Below, piece after piece: positions 6,066-12,555 of a DNA stretch of 14,902 nt; positions within the stretch are counted from its first letter, which is position 1; every line of letters starts with the position of its first letter. The notes beneath the pieces are model-generated. The model did not search any database. It had not been told where the DNA came from and worked only from the letters and a program-made list of their open reading frames with translations. Source of the stretch: an uncultured Caulobacteraceae bacterium (GTDB lineage Bacteria; Pseudomonadota; Alphaproteobacteria; Caulobacterales; Caulobacteraceae); assembly GCA_946482375.1 (NCBI GenBank), contig CAMLRH010000032.1, forward strand, positions 1-14,902, in the 5' to 3' direction. The position numbers and the translations under genes are program-made.

Positions 6066-6815
6066 CCGCGACGCCGAGAGCGTCAGTCCAGCCGCCGTCT
6101 CGATCAGTTCGCCGTCGAGGCTGAAAACTTCGCGCAGCACCTGCGGGGTGAGCGCGTCTTTCGGCGCGCCTTCGGACGCAATCTTTCCACCGCTCAGCAC
6201 CACCAGCCGGTCGCAGGCCCGCGCCGCCAGTGTCAGGTCGTGCAGCGTCACCGCGACGCCCGCGCCGTGGTCGGCTGCGTCGCGAAGCAGCTCCATAGTG
6301 AGCAACTGTGCGTCCGGGTCGAGGCCGGCCGCCGGCTCGTCGGCCACCAGCAGCGGCGCGCCGGTCGCGAGCAGCCGCGCCAGCAGCACTCTCGCCCGCT
6401 CGCCGCCAGACATGTCGAGCACGCCGCGCGCCTCGAAGCCTTCCAGCCCCACCTTGGCGAGCTGGTCCCGCCCCGCCTGCATGGCAGCCTTCGGCGGCAG
6501 GTGCGGCGCGCCGAGGCTGGCGATGCGGGCCGCCGACAGGTTCCAGCCGAGGCGACGCTCCTGCGGCAGGTAGCCGACCAGCCGGGCGCGCTCGGCCTCG
6601 GACAGCGAGCGGACCGCCCTGCCCTGCAGCCTCGCCTCACCGGTCTCCAGCGGCAGCAGCCCGAGCCCGGCCTTCAGCAGGGTCGTCTTGCCCGCGCCGT
6701 TGGGGCCCAGCACCCCCAGGATCTCACCAGCGTTCAGAGTCAAACTGGCGTCGGCGATGGCTGTACGCCCGCCCAGCCGCGCCGAGGCGCCGGAGATTTC
6801 CCAGACCGCGCTCAT
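6048..6815 (-). CDS. ABC importer ATPase, BtuD/FecE class
   Basis: Cytoplasmic ATPase driving the importer encoded just upstream. The 255-residue protein has every ABC motif: Walker A GPNGAGKT (37-44), Q-loop LPQERR with Q85, signature MSGGERARVLLAR (135-147), Walker B LLVADEP (155-161, D159 and E160), D-loop AGLD (163-166) and switch H192 in TLHD. It belongs to the group serving cobalamin, ferric siderophore or haem uptake, as its FecCD-type partner shows. Its ATG overlaps the permease stop by 4 bases (ATGA), so translation is probably coupled. It is the last gene of the tetR-led operon, and its 3' end overlaps the convergent transglycosylase gene by 18 bases; no terminator is visible there. 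Confidence 0.95.
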   Translation of the reverse strand: MSAVWEISGASARLGGRTAIADASLTLNAGEILGVLGPNGAGKTTLLKAGLGLLPLETGEARLQGRAVRSLSEAERARLVGYLPQERRLGWNLSAARIASLGAPHLPPKAAMQAGRDQLAKVGLEGFEARGVLDMSGGERARVLLARLLATGAPLLVADEPAAGLDPDAQLLTMELLRDAADHGAGVAVTLHDLTLAARACDRLVVLSGGKIASEGAPKDALTPQVLREVFSLDGELIETAAGLTLSASRLRLRG

Positions 6816-7789
6816 GTCCGCCAGCTCCGCGCCGCGCGCCAGGCGACGAGCGCGAACAGCGGCGCGCCGAACAGCGCCGTCACCACACCGAGCTTCAGCT
6901 CCTGCTCCGTCGGCAGCATCCGCGAAGCGAGGTCAGCGGCCGTCAGCAACAGCGCACCCGCGATGGCGGACGGTACGAGCGCCGCCTGCGGATCGTCTCC
7001 CACGCCCCGGCGCACCAGATGCGGCGCGGCCAGCCCGACGAAGCCGATGACGCCCGCCGCCGCCACCGCCGCGCCCGACAGCAGGGACGCGCCTGCGACC
7101 GCCGCCGTCCGCAGCCGCACCATCGGCAGGCCCGACATCGCCGCCGTCTCTTCGCCCAGCGTCAGCATCACCAGCCCCCGCCCGGCGTAAGCGCACAGCG
7201 CCGCTCCAGCCGCCATCGGAACCAGCGTCCGCCCGACGTCCGCCCAGTCGCGGTTGGCCGCCGAGCCCAGCAACCAGGCCAGCACCTCCGTCGTCGATAC
7301 CGGCGAGGGCGACAGGTTGAACACCAGCGCTGTCAGGGCGCCAGCGAACGCCGACAGCGAGACGCCGAACAGGATGAGCGTCTCCGGCTCCCGGAACCGC
7401 GCGGCCAGCCCCACCACCAGCAGCCCCGCGACCAAAGCCCCGCCCAACGCGGCGAGTTCTATCGCGCCGGAGACCGCCGCCAGCCCCGCCGCAATCGCCA
7501 ACGCCGCCCCGAGCCCCGAACTCGCCGAAACGCCAAGCACGCCCGGATCGGCCAATGGGTTGCGCAACAATCCCTGCAGCGCCGCGCCCGCCAGCCCGAG
7601 CCCCGCGCCGACCACGGCGGCCGTCGCGGCCCTCGGCGCGCGGATCGTCCAGAGCACCTCACCCGGCGGCGAGGTCGGCTCGCGCAGCGCCTGCATGATC
7701 TGGGCGGCCGCCAGCGGCGTCTCGCCCAGCAGCACGGCCAGCACGAGCACGATGGCCAGCAACAGCATGAGCAGCAACGACAGCCTCAT
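6812..7789 (-). CDS. FecCD/BtuC-family ABC transporter permease
   Basis: Inner-membrane channel subunit, acting as a dimer, for import of a cobalamin-, siderophore- or haem-like ligand. The 325-residue protein begins MRLSLLLMLLLAIVLVLAVL, a first membrane helix, and shows many further alanine/leucine/glycine-rich helices in line with the ten of BtuC. The family motif LQGLLRNPLADPGVLGVSAS sits after the second helix, and GFVGLAAPHLVRRGVG marks the cytoplasmic loop that contacts the ATPase. I chose the ATG at 7789, which overlaps the stop of the binding-protein gene by 4 bases (ATGA), over the open frame that extends to 7846 inside that gene. The downstream ATPase overlaps in the same way. The sequence does not reveal the substrate. 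Confidence 0.95.
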   Translation of the reverse strand: MRLSLLLMLLLAIVLVLAVLLGETPLAAAQIMQALREPTSPPGEVLWTIRAPRAATAAVVGAGLGLAGAALQGLLRNPLADPGVLGVSASSGLGAALAIAAGLAAVSGAIELAALGGALVAGLLVVGLAARFREPETLILFGVSLSAFAGALTALVFNLSPSPVSTTEVLAWLLGSAANRDWADVGRTLVPMAAGAALCAYAGRGLVMLTLGEETAAMSGLPMVRLRTAAVAGASLLSGAAVAAAGVIGFVGLAAPHLVRRGVGDDPQAALVPSAIAGALLLTAADLASRMLPTEQELKLGVVTALFGAPLFALVAWRAARSWRT

Positions 7790-8583
7790 CGCCGCGCCGC
7801 CTGCGCCAGCGCCAGGGCCCCGTCCGCCGCAAACCAGCCCGGGCAACCCGCGATGGAACCCGGCAGCGAGCCGATACCGCGCTCGTGGGTCAGCCGGTCG
7901 AGCACCCGATGGCGTCCCGGTCCCCAGCGCTCCATCGCCTTGGCGAAGTCGTCGAAGAAGCCGAGCACCATCCGCGCCGGCGGCTCCAGGACCAGCCGCT
8001 CCAGCGACAGGGGCGCGTAGCCGATTTCCCCGGATGAGCCCCGCAGCCCCGCCGCCGCCAACACGGCGTCGATCAGCGTGCCCTTTCCGGCCGTGAACCC
8101 GCTTGGCGTCAGATAGACCGCGCTCTGCCCGCCCCAGGCATCCCTCGAAGCCGCAAGCTGTGCGTCCATTCGCGCGACGATGCGCTCACCGGCCTCTCGT
8201 TGTCCCAACGCCTCGGCGACACGACGAACGTTGTCGCGGACGCCGTCAAAGTCTTCCGCCTCTTCGACCCTCACGACGCGCACGCCGCGCCGCTCGAGCG
8301 CCTCGGTCAGGCGAACATCGCCACCCCAGTAACGAACGACCACGTTGGGCCGCGCCGCCAGCACGGCTTCCGCGCTTGCCCGGCGCTGGGGCAACCCGGC
8401 GGCCACAGCCCGCAAATAGGAGTCGCGGTCGTCCACCCGCGCCGAGACTCCGACGATGGCCTCGCGCGGGCTCAGCGCCAGCACGTACTGGTCGGCGCAC
8501 TGGTCGAGCGACATGACCCTGGGCGCGGCCTGCGCCGCTCCCGCGACCGCTAGCGTCGCGATGATCAATGCCCCCCGAAGCAT
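7786..8583 (-). CDS. Periplasmic substrate-binding protein, BtuF/FecB class
   Basis: Captures the ligand in the periplasm for the permease and ATPase encoded next. The 265-residue protein has a signal peptide (MLRGALIIATLAVAGAAQA, cleavage before residue 20) without a lipobox, so it should be soluble. MSLDQCADQYVLALSPREAIVGVS (in residues 24-47) is the start of the class III fold, the two lobes being joined by a long helix (around 105-140). C29 and C247 might form a disulfide. The binding pocket cannot be matched to one ligand by eye: cobalamin, ferric siderophore and haem all remain possible. The ATG lies only 4 bases after the stop of tetR and the stop overlaps the permease start, so it is the second gene of a four-gene operon. 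No TonB receptor lies in the window. Confidence 0.9.
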   Translation of the reverse strand: MLRGALIIATLAVAGAAQAAPRVMSLDQCADQYVLALSPREAIVGVSARVDDRDSYLRAVAAGLPQRRASAEAVLAARPNVVVRYWGGDVRLTEALERRGVRVVRVEEAEDFDGVRDNVRRVAEALGQREAGERIVARMDAQLAASRDAWGGQSAVYLTPSGFTAGKGTLIDAVLAAAGLRGSSGEIGYAPLSLERLVLEPPARMVLGFFDDFAKAMERWGPGRHRVLDRLTHERGIGSLPGSIAGCPGWFAADGALALAQAARR

Positions 8584-8587
8584 CCGG

Positions 8588-9226
8588 CTAGTCGGTGACG
8601 AGGCCGTAGAGGACGCCTTCCACCAGCACCTGCTGCAGGTCGTCCGGCGCCTCCCACGGGAAGGTCGGCCGGCTGATCAGCAGGGCGACGACGCCATGGC
8701 AGGCGGCCCACATCACCTGGGCGGCGCTTTCCGGCGTGCCGGTGCGCAGCCGGCCGGCGGCGGCGATTTCCTTCACGACGTCCAGGAAGCGGTCGAAGCA
8801 CCGTTCGCCCAGCGCCAGCGTCGCGGCCTGCTTGTGCTCGCTGATCGCCTGCATCGGGCTGCAGAAGACAAGCTGATAGGCGTTGGGGTTGGAGAGCGCG
8901 AAGCCGACATAGCCCTCGGCCATCATCCTCACGCGCGCCACGGCGTCGATGGGCTGGCTAGCGATCTGTTCGGTATAGGACAGCAGCCGCCCGATGGCGC
9001 CGTCGCAGATCTCCAGCAGGATCTGGTCCTTGTCGCGGAAGTGCATGTAGAGCGCCGTCGACGACACCCCCACCTCGTCGGCGATCTTGCGGATGGTGGC
9101 GCCGTGATAGCCCTCGGCCAGGAAGATGCGCTCCGCGGCCTCGAGGATTTCGGCTCGGCGCAGGTGGCCGTCCCCCTTGGCCTTGCGGGCCGAACGCTGG
9201 GGCTTTTCGAGGGCTGCGGATTTCAT
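8588..9226 (-). CDS. TetR/AcrR-family transcriptional regulator
   Basis: DNA-binding repressor-type protein of 212 residues. The N-terminal domain is typical of TetR: ILEAAERIFLAEGYHGATIR (27-46) leading into the helix-turn-helix IRKIADEVGVSSTALYMHF (45-63). The rest is a ligand-binding helical domain; PNAYQLVFCSP suggests the WHG-type C-terminal domain (TetR_C_33). The frame is open to 9346, but the ATG at 9226 matches family starts; a basic tail (residues 9-24) precedes the first helix. It is the first gene of the operon with the importer genes, 4 bases before the binding-protein gene, and is divergent from the glycosyltransferase gene across 144 bases. Self-regulation together with control of the importer is the simplest inference; I found no clear operator palindrome. 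Confidence 0.93.
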   Translation of the reverse strand: MKSAALEKPQRSARKAKGDGHLRRAEILEAAERIFLAEGYHGATIRKIADEVGVSSTALYMHFRDKDQILLEICDGAIGRLLSYTEQIASQPIDAVARVRMMAEGYVGFALSNPNAYQLVFCSPMQAISEHKQAATLALGERCFDRFLDVVKEIAAAGRLRTGTPESAAQVMWAACHGVVALLISRPTFPWEAPDDLQQVLVEGVLYGLVTD

Positions 9227-9370
9227 GGTCGGCGCCACTAAACGGCAATCACCCCGGCCCCGCAAGCGCGGCGCATGGCCGCTTCCCGCTAACCGAGCTT
9301 GACTGTAATTCGCGGCCGCTTCACTCGGGGTAGCAGCGTTGGTCAAATCGCCTTTGGGGGGATAACGGCG

Positions 9371-10765
9371 ATGGCGCGTGAGAGTCCCGAAGCGGCGACC
9401 GTCGCCGCCGCATGGAGCGCGCGTGTCCGCGCCGAGTCGCTGCCGTTCGGCGGCGCTAAACGCGGCCCAACCCTGCCCCAGCTGATGATCGTCACCACCG
9501 TCCTGGCGGCGGTCGTCGCCGGCCTGCTGGTCGAGCGCGAGACGGCGCTGCTAGTCCTGCACCACACCGTCTTCGCGGCCTTCGCGGCCGCGGCGGCGAT
9601 CCGCTTCGGCTCGGCGTTCGTGACGCGGAAGATACCGACCGCGCCGCCGCTCGCGGACAACGATCTGCCGGTCTACACCGTCATCTGCCCGCTCTACCGC
9701 GAGGCCTCGGTGGCGGCCGAACTGGTCGCCGCGCTGGAGCGGCTCGACTATCCCCGCGACAGGCTCCAGGTCTTGGTCACCCTCGAAGCCGACGACCTCG
9801 AAACGCAGGCCGCGCTGGCCGACCTGATACTGCCCAACTTCATCCAGATCATCGACGCCCCGTCCGGGCATCCTCGCACGAAGCCCCGCGCCTGCAACGT
9901 GGCGCTGGAGCGCGCTCGCGGCGACCTGGTGGTGATCTACGACGCCGAAGACCGGCCCGATCCGCAACAGCTACGCGAGGCCGTCGCGCGCTTCGCCGCG
10001 TCGCCACGGGACCTCGCCTGCCTGCAAGCGCCGCTGCGGATCGAACCGGACCGCCGCTTCCTGCCGGCGCAGTTCGCGCTGGAATACGCGTTCCAGTTCG
10101 AGGTCCTGCAACCGGCGCTGGCCCGCTTCGGCGCGCCCTTCCCGCTGGGCGGCACCTCCAACCACTTCCGTACCTCGGTCCTGCGCGAGGTCGGCGGCTG
10201 GGACCCCTACAACGTCACCGAGGACGCGGACCTCGGCTTCCGGCTGGCCCGCGGCGGCTATTCGCTGGGCGTGCTGGCCTCGCCAACCTGGGAGACGGCG
10301 CCGCAGAACCTCGGCGAATGGCTGCCGCAGCGGGCGCGGTGGGTGAAAGGCTACATGCAGACCTTCGGCGTCCACACGCGCGGGGCGGACCTGCTGAAGC
10401 CGCCGTCGTTGGCGGCCCTGCTGGCGACGCTCGGCGTGTCCATCGCGTCGGCCTTTGCGCATGGCCCGCTGGCGGTGTGGGTGCTGGCTACGATCTTCTA
10501 CGGACTGGCCACCGGGCATGTGCCGCCGATCCCCACGGCCGATCTCATCCTCCTGGCCGGCGGATGCGCCGCGGCGGCCGGAGCTGGCTACGTCGGGCTC
10601 AGGCGTGCGGGGCTGCCGGTGCGGGCGCGGGACCTGTTGCTGGCGCCCGCCTACTGGCCGTTGCAGTCGTGGGCGGCGGCCAAGGCGACGGTGCAGCTGT
10701 TCCGCCGGCCGTTCCACTGGGACAAGACCCCGCATTCGCCCCGGGCTGGACGCGCGGACGCCTGA
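9371..10765 (+). CDS. Membrane glycosyltransferase, GT2 family
   Basis: Transfers sugar from a nucleotide sugar, probably for a polysaccharide; product unknown. The 464-residue protein has membrane helices near residues 37-53 and 60-77, then a GT-A catalytic domain: VYTVICPLYRE (101-111), acidic EADD (139-142), YDAEDRPDP (190-198), TEDADLGFR (283-291) with the likely base, and QRARWVKGYMQT (320-331). D, D, D, QxxRW is the signature of processive beta-glycosyltransferases such as cellulose and hyaluronan synthases. One or two more helices (about 345-405) follow, and the tail FRRPFHWDKTPHS (444-456) is of a kind often seen in this subgroup. The ATG at 9371 has GGGGGG nine bases upstream; an earlier in-frame TTG at 9299 adds an unlikely leader. 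A methyltransferase gene follows after 16 bases. Confidence 0.9.
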   Translation: MARESPEAATVAAAWSARVRAESLPFGGAKRGPTLPQLMIVTTVLAAVVAGLLVERETALLVLHHTVFAAFAAAAAIRFGSAFVTRKIPTAPPLADNDLPVYTVICPLYREASVAAELVAALERLDYPRDRLQVLVTLEADDLETQAALADLILPNFIQIIDAPSGHPRTKPRACNVALERARGDLVVIYDAEDRPDPQQLREAVARFAASPRDLACLQAPLRIEPDRRFLPAQFALEYAFQFEVLQPALARFGAPFPLGGTSNHFRTSVLREVGGWDPYNVTEDADLGFRLARGGYSLGVLASPTWETAPQNLGEWLPQRARWVKGYMQTFGVHTRGADLLKPPSLAALLATLGVSIASAFAHGPLAVWVLATIFYGLATGHVPPIPTADLILLAGGCAAAAGAGYVGLRRAGLPVRARDLLLAPAYWPLQSWAAAKATVQLFRRPFHWDKTPHSPRAGRADA

Positions 10766-10781
10766 CCGCTACCTCGCGGAC

Positions 10782-11663
10782 ATGGACGTCGCCGAGGCCC
10801 CGCTTGTCATGCGCACTACCGGCTGGGCGGATTACGCCCTGCTGGACAGTGGTCACGGGCGAAAACTGGAGCGCTACGGCCGCTACCGTGTCGTCCGCCC
10901 CGAGCCGCAGTGCCTGTGGGCGCCGCGCCTGCCGCAGGCCGAATGGGATCGCGCCGACGCCGTCTTCGACCCCACCGACGAGGACGAGGCCGGCCGCTGG
11001 TCGTTCCGCCAGCAGCCCGTCGAGAGCTGGCCGCTGAGTTGGGGCGAGGCGAAGTTCCACGGCCGCTTCACCGCCTTCCGCCACCTCGCCTTCTTCCCGG
11101 AGCAGGCAGCCAACTGGGAATGGCTGGACGGCCACATCCGCGCATTGAAGCAGCCGCCGCGCGTCCTCAACCTGTTCGGCTACACCGGTGTCGCCAGCCT
11201 CGTCTGCGCCGCCGCCGGCGCGCAGGTCACTCACGTCGACGCCTCGAAGAAGGCTGTGGCCTGGGCCAAGGAGAACGCCGCGCTGTCGGGCCGCAGCGAC
11301 ATCCGATGGATCGTCGAGGACGCCCGCAAGTTCGTACAGCGCGAGGTGCGGCGTGGCTCCCAGTACGAAGGCATTATCCTCGACCCACCCAAGTACGGAC
11401 GCGGTCCCACCGGCGAGGTCTGGAAGCTGTTCGAGCACCTGCCGGAGCTGGCCGCCGATTGCGCGAAGCTGTTGTCGCCGGACGCGTCGTTCCTGATCCT
11501 CAACGCCTATGCCGAGCGGATTTCCGGGGCATCGCTGTCGGGCCTCATGGCGCAGGAGCTCGGCGATAGAAGCGGCCGCGTCGAATGGGGCGAACTGGCG
11601 CTGGTCGAGGAGGCCGGCGACCGGCAGATCGGGCTGTCGTTTTTTGCCAGGTGGTCGGCGTGA
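10782..11663 (+). CDS. Class I SAM-dependent methyltransferase, RlmI-like (probable rRNA methyltransferase)
   Basis: The 293-residue protein has a Rossmann-fold methyltransferase domain with motif I LNLFGYTGVASLVCAAAGA (129-147), acidic D153 (THVDASKKAV), VEDARKFV (178-185) and motif IV LDPPKYGRGP (200-209). The DPPK form is shared by the RlmI, RlmK/L and RsmC-related 5-methylcytosine and guanine-N2 methyltransferases; overall it resembles the Methyltrans_SAM family around RlmI. It is shorter than E. coli RlmI and lacks an evident PUA domain at the N-terminus. I use the ATG at 10782, 16 bases after the glycosyltransferase stop; an in-frame ATG at 10809 is an alternative, and the open frame further upstream lies inside the previous gene. 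Its stop overlaps the next start (GTGA). An RNA substrate is inferred, and the target base is unknown. Confidence 0.87.
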   Translation: MDVAEAPLVMRTTGWADYALLDSGHGRKLERYGRYRVVRPEPQCLWAPRLPQAEWDRADAVFDPTDEDEAGRWSFRQQPVESWPLSWGEAKFHGRFTAFRHLAFFPEQAANWEWLDGHIRALKQPPRVLNLFGYTGVASLVCAAAGAQVTHVDASKKAVAWAKENAALSGRSDIRWIVEDARKFVQREVRRGSQYEGIILDPPKYGRGPTGEVWKLFEHLPELAADCAKLLSPDASFLILNAYAERISGASLSGLMAQELGDRSGRVEWGELALVEEAGDRQIGLSFFARWSA

Positions 11664-12445
11664 GCCGGGTCGTCACCTCTCTCACCAACCCGACCGTGAA
11701 GGCCGTCCGCGCGCTCCACATGCGCAAGGAGCGGGAGGAGACGAACCTTTTCCTCGCCGAGGGCCTGAAGGTGATCACCGAGGGGGTCGAACTCGGCCAT
11801 CCGCCGAAGATGCTGCTCTACGGCCCGGGCTCGGACCACCCGCTGCTGAAGAAGGCCATCGAAGCGACGCAGGCCGCGAACGGCGAGGTGATCGAGGTCA
11901 CACGCGACATCCTTGAAAAAGTCTCCCGCCGCGATAATCCGCAGGCCGTCGTCGCCGTGTTCGAGCAGACCTTCACACCGCTCGACGACCTCAAACCCGA
12001 CGCCGCCCCCTGCTGGGTCGCGCTACAGGCGGTGCGCGATCCGGGCAACCTCGGGACCATCATCCGCACCGCCGACAGCGCCGGCTGCGGCGGCGTGATC
12101 CTCGTGGGCGACTGCTGCGACCCCTATTCGGTCGAGGCGGTGCGGGCGACCATGGGCTCGATCTTCGCCGTGCCGCTGGCCAAGGCGTCGGTGGCAGAGT
12201 TCATCGAATGGCGAACGCGCTGGCCGGGCTCGGTGGTCGGCACCCTGCTCACCGCCACGACGGATTACCGCGCCGCCGACTATCGCAAGCCCGCGCTGAT
12301 CCTGATGGGCAACGAGCAGCAGGGCCTGCCGCCCGAACTCGCCGCCGTCTGCGACGTCAACGTGAAGATTCCCATGCGCGGCCGCGCCGACAGTCTGAAC
12401 CTGTCGGTGGCGACGGGCATCATGATCTACGCGGTGATGGGCTAA
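11660..12445 (+). CDS. SPOUT (TrmH/SpoU-family) RNA 2'-O-methyltransferase
   Basis: Methylates a ribose 2'-OH in rRNA or tRNA; which one cannot be said from sequence alone. The 261-residue protein has an N-terminal substrate-binding region, NPTVKAVRALHMRKEREETN (10-29) then LFLAEGLKVI, as in RlmB and TsnR-like enzymes. The C-terminal knotted SPOUT domain follows, with motif 1 DPGNLGTIIRTADSAG (127-142), motif 2 LMGNEQQGLP (215-224) and motif 3 IPMRGRADSLNLSVATG (237-253). The GTG at 11660 overlaps the previous stop by 4 bases (GTGA), so the two RNA-modification genes are probably co-translated. A palindromic repeat begins 5 bases after the stop. Confidence 0.93.
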   Translation: MSRVVTSLTNPTVKAVRALHMRKEREETNLFLAEGLKVITEGVELGHPPKMLLYGPGSDHPLLKKAIEATQAANGEVIEVTRDILEKVSRRDNPQAVVAVFEQTFTPLDDLKPDAAPCWVALQAVRDPGNLGTIIRTADSAGCGGVILVGDCCDPYSVEAVRATMGSIFAVPLAKASVAEFIEWRTRWPGSVVGTLLTATTDYRAADYRKPALILMGNEQQGLPPELAAVCDVNVKIPMRGRADSLNLSVATGIMIYAVMG

Positions 12446-12449
12446 GCCC

Positions 12450-12552
12450 TGCGTCCTTCGACACGGCCGCTTCGCGGCCTGCTCAGGATGACGAATTCAG
12501 AGCCACAAAGTCAGTCATGGTGAGCAGCGCGTAGCGCGTGTCGAACCACGCA
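12450..12552. repeat. 103-bp palindromic interspersed repeat, second type
   Basis: Imperfect inverted repeat: left arm 12450-12492 and right arm 12514-12552, with a 21-base centre holding GAATTC. The arms share TGCGT, TTCGACACG, TGCTCA and ATGAC blocks in inverted order. Each arm has an inner hairpin: GGCCGCTTCGCGGCC (12465-12479, six-pair stem) on the left and CGCGTAGCGCG on the right. Its sequence is unrelated to the 98-bp element. It fills nearly the whole 110-base gap between two convergent genes and could serve as a two-way transcription end, although neither side has a T-run. Confidence 0.8.
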
Positions 12553-12555
12553 CGG

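Noticed and set aside
6308..8020. Open frame of 570 codons on plus, antisense to the importer operon
   Set aside because: Arg/Pro/Ala/Gln-rich composition typical of an antisense shadow; the opposite strand holds three genes with full family motifs.
9227..9370. Search for a TetR operator and promoters in the tetR/glycosyltransferase gap
   Set aside because: TTGACT at 9299 and the palindrome GCGGCCGC are present, but neither has a convincing partner box or extended dyad; no site called.
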